Positions 56,099 to 61,153 of a stretch of 61,153 bases of DNA are shown here, piece by piece. The notes under the pieces were generated by a model that was not told the DNA's origin, searched no databases, and worked only from the letters and a program-made list of their open reading frames with translations. The position numbers were made by a program, and so were the translations under genes. Numbering within the stretch: position 1 is the first letter of the stretch; each line of letters starts with the position of its first letter. This DNA comes from Gemmatimonadota bacterium (GTDB lineage: Bacteria; Gemmatimonadota; Gemmatimonadetes; Palauibacterales; KS3-K002), in contig CP070815.1 in the NCBI GenBank assembly GCA_020344215.1, forward strand, positions 3,658,441 through 3,719,593, in the 5' to 3' direction.

Positions 56099-56643
56099 TG
56101 CCCAAGTTCGATGAAGGCATGGCGGCCGACGCTATCGCAGAGTACGGGACAACCACCAACATCCGTCGCACCGCATTTGTCATGCGTGACGGCGCGAAGA
56201 TCACGTACCGCGGGACGCAATACTACCATCACGCCGACATCGCGCGGAACGTCGGCGCCAGGGGCGTCGATGACTTCCTGTGCCGAACCGGCGGCATCAA
56301 GCTCCACGATTGGAAAAACGAACGCGTCGTCAAAGCGTGTGGCTACACGCCGACCAAAGCCCAAACGGACGCTCTCAAGGCGTTCGTGGGATCCTCGATT
56401 CGCGATCCCGTTGACGTCGGCATCGAAGTCGTGGGACCTGCCAAAGACGGTTGGGGCAGCTACAAGTACGGCGGAAGCTGTTGGGTGACGGGCAGGCCGG
56501 GCCGCGTCGATGACGTGATCGCGTGCATCAAGCAACACCGCAAGCCGGCGGCGCCGAGCAAGCGTGCTGTCGATCCGGTACGTCGTGCTCGTAGTCACTC
56601 ACGAAGCAGCGGTCGGCCGAAGCGCGCGATCCGGTTCTTCTAG
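56098..56643 (+). CDS. Hypothetical protein, tandem paralogue B
   Basis: 181 residues, TAATG overlap with paralogue A. EYGTTTNIRRTAFVMRDGAKITYRG, DFLCRTGGIKLHDWKNERVVKACGY and TKAQTDAL mirror it; an extra basic Ser/Arg tail (RRARSHSRSSGRPKRAIRFF) is unique. Function unknown. Confidence 0.72.
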   Translation: MPKFDEGMAADAIAEYGTTTNIRRTAFVMRDGAKITYRGTQYYHHADIARNVGARGVDDFLCRTGGIKLHDWKNERVVKACGYTPTKAQTDALKAFVGSSIRDPVDVGIEVVGPAKDGWGSYKYGGSCWVTGRPGRVDDVIACIKQHRKPAAPSKRAVDPVRRARSHSRSSGRPKRAIRFF

Positions 56644-56692
56644 ACCGGTCAGCCACGCGTCGACGACACGCTGCGCACGCTCGTTGCCGCAC

Positions 56693-56732
56693 AAAAAAAG
56701 AGCGCAGGGCGTCTTGGGGACCACCCTGCGCT
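56693..56732 (-). terminator. Strong rho-independent terminator
   Basis: On the minus strand AGCGCAGGG, a 14-base loop, CCCTGCGCT, then CTTTTTTT (56693-56699). Perfect 9-bp GC-rich stem with a seven-T tail, the clearest terminator in the window. It ends the transcript 46 bases after the stop of the 56779 gene, which suggests that this gene needs a well-defined, abundant mRNA. Confidence 0.9.
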
Positions 56733-56778
56733 CAGGATTCCGTGTGACTACCTGGAATCCGGCTGCCGTTCTAGCGAA

Positions 56779-57483
56779 CTAGATGACGGTGCGCTTGATC
56801 AGGCCGTACTTGTAGACCTTCACGTCGGTGAAGGTCAGGTTGGCACCGCCGTCGCTCGCGGCCTGGGCGATGACCAGCGCGGCCTCGGGCTGGAAGATGC
56901 CCTTGTAGCCGAGGTTCTCGCGCTCGTGAACCGGCAGCACGAGGGCCACGCGGTCGCGCGGGCTCGGGACGCCGTTGTTCGCGATCTCGAACGCCGGGTT
57001 CGTGCTGAACACGGTGAAGCCGTGCCCGGTCGGGTAGTCCTGCACGACACCCGTGGTGTAGATCTTCGCGTTGTACTCGTACGCGAAGAACACCACGCGG
57101 TCGATGTCGAACACGGTGCGCAGCGTCGGCGGATCCGACAACGCGCCGCCGGTGTCGGCGAGGATCGGCTCGGTGGCACCGGCCGGCGCGCGCATGACGC
57201 GCGTGAACTTGATGCCCCAGCCGTAGACCAGCATCTCCCAGTCCTTCGGCAGACCGGAGTCGCCGGAACGGGGGATGTTGGTGTCGACGCGGGTCATCGT
57301 CCGGGTGCCGCCCGGAATCTGCTGCGAGCGCCCGTTCTGGAACGCTTCGACCTGACCGGTGTCACCCGTCTCGAACTGAACCATGCCGTACAGCTTGTCG
57401 TCGATCCAGTCCGCGAGGGCGATCGTCGAGCCGTCCGGCAGAGTGAGGGTGGTCGTCCCTGGTGCGACGCCTACGAATCCCAT
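56779..57483 (-). CDS. Candidate major capsid protein (jelly-roll-like)
   Basis: 234 residues behind a perfect AGGAGGA site. Beta-rich, without membrane helix. The order TNIPRSG, LPKDWEMLVYGWGIKFTRV, VFFAYEYNAKIYTTGVV, DYPTGHGFTVF resembles the strand pattern of single jelly-roll capsid proteins of tailless bacterial viruses (LP-x-(E/F)-(M/F)-LVYGI, then a strand with K-x-Y and a P-x-G-x-G turn). The assignment rests on this pattern, the best ribosome site and the only strong terminator. No family match could be checked. Confidence 0.5.
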   Translation of the reverse strand: MGFVGVAPGTTTLTLPDGSTIALADWIDDKLYGMVQFETGDTGQVEAFQNGRSQQIPGGTRTMTRVDTNIPRSGDSGLPKDWEMLVYGWGIKFTRVMRAPAGATEPILADTGGALSDPPTLRTVFDIDRVVFFAYEYNAKIYTTGVVQDYPTGHGFTVFSTNPAFEIANNGVPSPRDRVALVLPVHERENLGYKGIFQPEAALVIAQAASDGGANLTFTDVKVYKYGLIKRTVI

Positions 57484-57551
57484 ACTGTCCTCCTAAAAAG
57501 TGGTCGTGAATTGAGGTTGGAACGGTGGGCGTCGCCGCCCGCCGCGAGAAA

Positions 57552-58124
57552 CTAGCCGAACAGGGTCGCGCCGTAGTGCGCCCCGAGGCCGCTGATCTGG
57601 GGACCGACGAGCGACGCCTGGCGCGCGCCCGGGTTCTGGCTCAGGCCGTAGTCGCCCGCGTTCTGGAGCTGCGGGGGACCGCTCAGGTTGGCCGGGCCGA
57701 CGGTGGCCGAGGGCTCGATGGCGTGCAGACCGAGGCCGCCCATGAGGCCCGCCGAGCCGGGAACGAGCGCCTGCGGGTCGATGACGGGCATTCCGATGCC
57801 CTGTACGGAGCCGCCCACCATGTTTTCGAGCTGACGGATGCCGCCCGAGACGAGGGACGTGATGGCGGCGGTCCAACCGGCCGCGCGCGAGCCCGGGAAG
57901 GCCATCATCACGGCGCCGGCGCCGACGCCGACGGCCGCGCCGATGCCCTCGGCGTAGTTGCCCATGCCCGTGAACCGACGAACGGCCACGGCTCCGAGCG
58001 ACTGCGCCGCCGCACCGATGCCCGCGCCCCAATTGGCGCTCATCCCGACGGCCTGACCGAACTCGTCCAGCCCGAACAGGTCGACCGAGCCACCCATGTC
58101 GTCATAGCTTCCAAGATCCGACAT
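57552..58124 (-). CDS. Gly/Ala-rich membrane-associated protein
   Basis: 190 residues behind GGAG. Central hydrophobic region GIGAAVGVGAGAVMMAFPG and AAGWTAAITSLVSGGI could be one or two membrane helices; flanks are Gly-rich. Placed between the capsid candidate and a basic core peptide, it may line the virion membrane. Confidence 0.68.
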   Translation of the reverse strand: MSDLGSYDDMGGSVDLFGLDEFGQAVGMSANWGAGIGAAAQSLGAVAVRRFTGMGNYAEGIGAAVGVGAGAVMMAFPGSRAAGWTAAITSLVSGGIRQLENMVGGSVQGIGMPVIDPQALVPGSAGLMGGLGLHAIEPSATVGPANLSGPPQLQNAGDYGLSQNPGARQASLVGPQISGLGAHYGATLFG

Positions 58125-58142
58125 TTCTTCTCCTTGTGTGTG

Positions 58143-58325
58143 TTATCGCCTGCGTTTCGGGCAGGAGGTGGAACCTTTGCTGAACTTCCAGCCAGTCGGA
58201 GACTTGTCCTTCCCGACGTAGCAAATCTCGATGGTGCAGCCGTTGCGACCGTTGCGCACGCGCTTGCACCGTCGCTTGCGCGACCGTCCCAGGTCGGGGC
58301 CTTGAATCGTGAACACGCTGGGCAT
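58143..58325 (-). CDS. Small Arg/Lys/Cys-rich protein
   Basis: 60 residues (LGRSRKRRCKRVRNGRNGC, KFSKGSTSCPKRRR) with four Cys. Overlaps its upstream neighbour by one base (TGATG). Same class as the peptides at 38577 and 38781, probably DNA condensing. An exact palindrome lies in its coding region (58271-58284). Confidence 0.68.
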   Translation of the reverse strand: MPSVFTIQGPDLGRSRKRRCKRVRNGRNGCTIEICYVGKDKSPTGWKFSKGSTSCPKRRR

Positions 58326-58864
58326 CAGTCGATCTTCATGCGGCCGTACGCGAAGCCGCGTCCGGGATGCTTGCCCATGCGATAGAGCCGCTGGCGCGCG
58401 CGGATCATGTCCCACACGGTGCCCGTGGAAAACGCGTTCCGACGCGCCCACATCGCCCGACCGAGATCCGGCGAGATCGAGACGACGCGCCCGGCGGCGC
58501 GAATCTGCGCCGGCTTGCCCTGCATGATCGCGTGGGCCGCGCGCTGGATCTGACCCTCGACGGCGCTGCGGGGCGGCTTGCCGGGGACGATCTTGTAGCG
58601 CTTGCCGCCGACCTTGACGCGTGCCGAGCCGAGGCCGCTCATCGCGTTGTTGGCGACCTTCGCCGCTGCTGCGACGATCTCCTCGGGCTGCGGCTGCTTC
58701 CAGACCGGGCCGACACCGCGGACACCCTGGATGAACGGCCAGATGTTCTGCCGAGCGAGGTACACCGGATCGTATTGGCGCACCGGATACGGTGCGATCA
58801 CGCCGGTCTTGATGACTCGATCGGGTCGTGGAATGTAGGAGAGGACTTGCGCCACGAACTTCAC
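58325..58864 (-). CDS. Hypothetical structural protein
   Basis: About 180 residues; start uncertain. GTG at 58864 is used here; TTG at 58891 is possible but would begin inside a promoter-like operator element. FVAQVLSYIPRPDRVIKTG, IQRAAHAIMQGKPAQIRAAG and a basic C-terminus. No membrane helix. First gene of the capsid transcript if the promoter at 58860-58891 is real. Confidence 0.65.
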   Translation of the reverse strand: MKFVAQVLSYIPRPDRVIKTGVIAPYPVRQYDPVYLARQNIWPFIQGVRGVGPVWKQPQPEEIVAAAAKVANNAMSGLGSARVKVGGKRYKIVPGKPPRSAVEGQIQRAAHAIMQGKPAQIRAAGRVVSISPDLGRAMWARRNAFSTGTVWDMIRARQRLYRMGKHPGRGFAYGRMKID

Positions 58865-59006
58865 GCTACGCCCGTCGCTTACGCGAGTCAAGCGGCTTTG
58901 TAGTGATCTCGGTGTGTTATCATTTGTCGCCTCGGGGGCGTTGTCGGTCGTGTTTAATATTGGCGTCTGTTGACACGGCTGTCGCGTAAGCGATACAACA
59001 TATTCG
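58860..59006. promoter_or_regulatory. Divergent promoters with two operator half-matches
   Basis: Leftward: TTGACT (58886-58891) overlapped by GTCGCTTACGCGAG (58874-58887, 13 of 14). Rightward: TTGACA (58970-58975), 18 bases, TACAAC (58994-58999), with GTCGCGTAAGCGAT (58981-58994) inside the spacer. Between them a GC hairpin-like CCTCGGGGGCG. A protein bound at both sites would control the late structural transcript and the regulator gene together. Confidence 0.6.
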
Positions 59007-59258
59007 ATGGCGAAGAAGAAGGCTGCACCTCCGTCGAAGCCGCTCGGGGACGCGGCGCCGACTCCGACGCCTGCGGGCGAACCGCGCGGCCACCCGATCT
59101 GGGACCGCCCGGTGACGCCGAAACAGCTCGCGCGCTTCCTTCAGGTCAGCCCGCGCACGGTGTCGCGCATCGCCAAGAACCTGCCACACGTCAAAGTCGC
59201 CGGGCAGCTTCGCTTCGTGCCCAACGACGTGCTCAACCATCTGCGCAAGAAGTCGTGA
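59007..59258 (+). CDS. Excisionase/MerR-like HTH_17 protein on a near-leaderless mRNA
   Basis: 83 residues. Lys/Pro/Ala-rich start, then VTPKQLARFLQVSPRTVSRIAKNLPHVKV and LRFVPNDVLNHL, the HTH_17 fold of excisionases and small regulators. The -10 box ends eight bases before the ATG, so the mRNA would be almost leaderless, as with phage repressors made from maintenance promoters. The operator in its own promoter makes it the prime candidate to bind GTCGC-N4-GCGAC, perhaps autoregulating. Confidence 0.8.
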   Translation: MAKKKAAPPSKPLGDAAPTPTPAGEPRGHPIWDRPVTPKQLARFLQVSPRTVSRIAKNLPHVKVAGQLRFVPNDVLNHLRKKS

Positions 59259-59566
59259 GGCGATTACCGCAAGCGACCGTCGTGGATCACATCATCCAGA
59301 CGGACGGCTCGGGCGATCCTGAGTGGGTGGCGCACCTCGTCAGGATCGTCCGAGAACACGACGACTGGGTTCACGTACAGATGGATCCCACGGATCCGCG
59401 AATCGACTTCGCGCACCATCCATACGATGTCGCAGAGTATTACATCGGCGACACGACGCCCGTTGTCGCTGCGGACGGCCTGATCATCGACGGATCGCAT
59501 CGAGCCAGCGCGGCGTGGCACACAGGCACCCCGCTCAACGTCTACATCCCGGCTCGGGAGCTATGA
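59255..59566 (+). CDS. Hypothetical protein with IDGSHRASAAW motif
   Basis: 103 residues from GTG in a GTGA overlap. VVAADGLIIDGSHRASAAW is reminiscent of the DGxHR motif of ParB/Srx nucleotide-binding folds, in a shortened form. Could be a small ParB-like or phage-specific protein. Placed between two HTH_17 genes. Confidence 0.62.
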   Translation: MRRLPQATVVDHIIQTDGSGDPEWVAHLVRIVREHDDWVHVQMDPTDPRIDFAHHPYDVAEYYIGDTTPVVAADGLIIDGSHRASAAWHTGTPLNVYIPAREL

Positions 59567-60081
59567 ACCACCTCGACGGCGTCGACCTCGTCTACTTCGC
59601 GCAGGCCGTCGACGTAGTGCCGAAGCTGATCCGCATCGGCACGGCGCGGAGCTTGCCCCAGCGGTGGCGCACGTTGTGCGCAGAGAACGCGAGCCGGTTG
59701 GCGTTGCTCGGCGTACAGGTCGATGACGACGCGACGCGCCTCGAACGACGACTCCATCGGCGCTTCGATTCGTGGCGTCACCACGATGAGTGGTTCGAGC
59801 CCGCCGACGAGCTTCTCCGCTACATCGCAGCATCGACGGTCGCTGCGGAGCGCGCGAAATTGCCGGCCACCTCGTTCGGCAGCGTCGACGACATCCTCGA
59901 CGCGGCACTGCCGTGCCTGCTGACGATCGAAGAAATCGCCGAGCGCATGAACGTCGCGCCGATGACGATCCGGCGGCACGTCAAGCGCCGCAACTTACCT
60001 CACGTGCGCGTCGGCGGTCAGATCCGCTTCGACCTGGGCGAACTCATCCGAGACGCCCATCTGCACTTCGGACTACGCTAG
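59563..60081 (+). CDS. GIY-YIG (T5orf172-like) domain fused to HTH_17
   Basis: 172 residues from ATG (ATGA overlap). First 95 residues: LVYFAQAV, KLIRIGTARSLPQRWRTL, LERRLHRRFDSWRHHDEWFEP, the degenerate GIY-YIG of T5orf172/MUG113 proteins. Last 60: LTIEEIAERMNVAPMTIRRHVKRRNLPHVRVGGQIRF, an HTH_17 domain nearly the same as that of the 59007 gene. A nuclease-like domain carried to the same DNA sites as the regulator is the natural reading. Confidence 0.78.
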   Translation: MNHLDGVDLVYFAQAVDVVPKLIRIGTARSLPQRWRTLCAENASRLALLGVQVDDDATRLERRLHRRFDSWRHHDEWFEPADELLRYIAASTVAAERAKLPATSFGSVDDILDAALPCLLTIEEIAERMNVAPMTIRRHVKRRNLPHVRVGGQIRFDLGELIRDAHLHFGLR

Positions 60082-60317
60082 TCCGCCCACAGATCCCACT
60101 CGTCGCGCTGATAACGCGGCGGGCGGTACGTGGGGTACGTCGAGTGCTGTCGCTTGGTCTTCTCGCGATCGAGCAACCACACGAGCACGACCGCGCCGAT
60201 CGGAAGCAGGAAGAACGGCAGCACTTCACCGACCGTCGAAGGCCCTTCGAGCCGGAAGACTTCCTGCCGGAAGACCTCCTGGCCGATCGGCGGTTGTTGA
60301 AGCGTGGCGGTCTTCAC
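60078..60317 (-). CDS. Small single-helix membrane protein
   Basis: 79 residues; membrane helix VGEVLPFFLLPIGAVVLVWLL near residues 28-48, then a basic/aromatic C-terminal tail. Convergent with the GIY-YIG gene (4-base overlap). ATGA coupling to the next. Virion membrane or lysis protein. Confidence 0.68.
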   Translation of the reverse strand: MKTATLQQPPIGQEVFRQEVFRLEGPSTVGEVLPFFLLPIGAVVLVWLLDREKTKRQHSTYPTYRPPRYQRDEWDLWAD

Positions 60318-60553
60318 TTCGACAGCTTCTTGACCGCGTAGACGCCAAGCGCGATCGTGCCGACGAGCAGCCCGATCGGGATCAGCATCCCGGCGATGCC
60401 GATCGCGGCGACGGTGCCGTTGCTACCGAGGCTCGGGATGTTGGTGTAGTTGTCGAAGCGCGGCGGCAGATTGCGCGCCATGCGCTTGACGACCGGCGGC
60501 TCCATGTAGGGCGATCCGGTGGGGGGCTGTATCCTGACGATTCCGAGTGCCAT
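60314..60553 (-). CDS. Tail-anchored small virion protein
   Basis: 79 residues from ATG behind GGAGG. Basic Pro-rich start, then C-terminal membrane helix IGIAGMLIPIGLLVGTIALGVYA capped by VKKLSK. Same plan as the 34.9-39.5 kb set, in a short form. Confidence 0.72.
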   Translation of the reverse strand: MALGIVRIQPPTGSPYMEPPVVKRMARNLPPRFDNYTNIPSLGSNGTVAAIGIAGMLIPIGLLVGTIALGVYAVKKLSK

Positions 60554-60563
60554 GACGACCTCC

Positions 60564-61100
60564 CTACTTGGGCTTGCCGAAGCCCTGTGCGACGGCGATG
60601 ACCGGCGTGATCGGGAAGAACAGACCGCCGGCGATGAACCACCAGACCGCCCAGCCGATCGACTCGTTGCGCTTGTAGCCGTGGTACGCGCACGCCGCCG
60701 CCGACACCGTCGACAGCACACCCCAGATGCCCCGACCGGCGCGTGTCGGGAACGCGCGCTTCATCGCGTCGGCGACCTTGTCGGCGTCGACGCCCTTGGC
60801 GATCAGGATCTGACCGAGACGCTGCGCCGCCTTCTTGTCGAGGACGGTCATCGCAGCCGCGATGGCGATCGAGGACACCATGAACGTGTCGCCCGCTTCG
60901 CGGATGATGCCGTCGGCGGTCGCCTGGAGCTGATCCTCGGACTGACCGAGGCCGAACAGTCCGCCGTCCATGAGCGTTGCCGAGCAGCCCATGCAGCCGT
61001 CGAGGTGCGGCATCCCTCCGGGCGACGTCCGCGTACCGACGAGTTGTGTGCCGGTGTTGACGGGCACGCCGTGATCGTGACTGAGAGTAGTCGTGAGCAT
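60564..61100 (-). CDS. Membrane-anchored virion-type protein
   Basis: 178 residues. Starts MLTTTLSHDHG (compare MLTFTLGQG at 36588); contains CMGCS, a helical region with VDADKVADAMKRAFPTRAG, and hydrophobic segments FMVSSIAIAAAMTVL, GVLSTVSAAACAY and WAVWWFIAGGLFFPITPVIAV. Ends GFGKPK. Confidence 0.7.
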   Translation of the reverse strand: MLTTTLSHDHGVPVNTGTQLVGTRTSPGGMPHLDGCMGCSATLMDGGLFGLGQSEDQLQATADGIIREAGDTFMVSSIAIAAAMTVLDKKAAQRLGQILIAKGVDADKVADAMKRAFPTRAGRGIWGVLSTVSAAACAYHGYKRNESIGWAVWWFIAGGLFFPITPVIAVAQGFGKPK

Positions 61101-61108
61101 GTGAACCT

Positions 61109-61153
61109 CTAGCGCCTACGCGCATAGACAACGCCGCCGATTGCGGCAGCACC
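61109..61153 (-). CDS. C-terminal end of another tail-anchored protein
   Basis: Only the last 14 codons are present: GAAAIGGVVYARRR and stop. A Gly/Ala-rich hydrophobic end capped by RRR is exactly the ending of the tail-anchored series, so the cluster continues to the right of the window. Confidence 0.6.
   Translation of the reverse strand, partial: GAAAIGGVVYARRR

Noticed and set aside
59255..59566. The IDGSHRASAAW protein as a ParB partition protein
   Set aside because: Only the DGxHR-like motif is shared; the HTH and dimer domains of ParB are missing and no ParA is nearby.
1..61153. tRNA genes, rRNA genes, insertion sequences or integrase
   Set aside because: No cloverleaf with a conserved T-loop, no transposase or recombinase motifs and no flanking terminal repeats were seen on reading both strands.

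Overview
The window is 61 kb of GC-rich (by eye above 60% G+C), very densely packed DNA with about 105 genes. Most neighbours overlap by 1, 4 or 8 bases (ATGA, GTGA, TAATG), and there are no tRNA, rRNA or core metabolic genes. This is the style of a lytic virus or phage-plasmid of a Gram-negative bacterium: it has sigma70-like promoters (TTGACA / TATATT), strong Shine-Dalgarno sites and a lipoprotein with a lipobox. GC content and the Ku/ligase pair would suit a Myxococcota-like or other GC-rich host, but the host is inference. Both ends cut through genes, so the genome is larger than the window.

Left arm (1-19.7 kb, leftward): early and host-takeover genes. They include a receiver-like protein, a protein with a J-domain-like C-terminus, a winged-helix regulator, a 5'-deoxynucleotidase-like HAD enzyme, many small zinc-ribbon proteins, a complete minimal NHEJ pair (Ku plus ATP-dependent DNA ligase), an MSMEG_6728-family protein and a MoxR ATPase with a VWA/metallopeptidase partner. 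Several transcripts start at promoters whose 16-bp spacer holds the palindrome GTCGC-N4-GCGAC. Many genes are preceded by a small GC hairpin (CCCCCGAGGGGG or a compensated variant) just before the Shine-Dalgarno site.

Divergence point (19.7-20.15 kb): hairpins and four copies of AGGGCCGCCCT lie between leftward and rightward promoters. This is a candidate origin or control region. A short rightward operon (20.1-22.6 kb) carries DUF2958-type and other accessory proteins, closed by a convergent ribbon-helix-helix-like gene. From 22.9 to 27.1 kb lie three glycosyltransferase-like genes, a DUF5131 protein and a sulfotransferase, probably for modifying surface or virion glycans.

Late region (27.1-61.1 kb, mostly leftward, with rightward islands at 37.7-41.5, 55.3-56.6 and 59.0-60.1 kb): structural and adsorption genes. 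These are a C1q-like spike, a beta-helix spike, three tandem glycine-rich adhesin-like proteins, a 1351-residue modular fibre protein, several beta-rich proteins and a set of very basic small proteins. The most striking feature is a series of about a dozen short proteins that each end in one hydrophobic helix capped by Arg/Lys. A SleB-like muramidase, a peptidoglycan-binding protein and a protein-kinase-like protein share this tail anchor. No terminase, portal, tape measure, tail tube, sheath or baseplate gene was recognised. My leading hypothesis is a large tailless bacterial virus with an internal membrane, with the gene at 56779-57483 (followed by the strongest terminator in the window) as candidate jelly-roll capsid protein. 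This needs structure prediction and the rest of the genome to confirm; no packaging ATPase was seen here.
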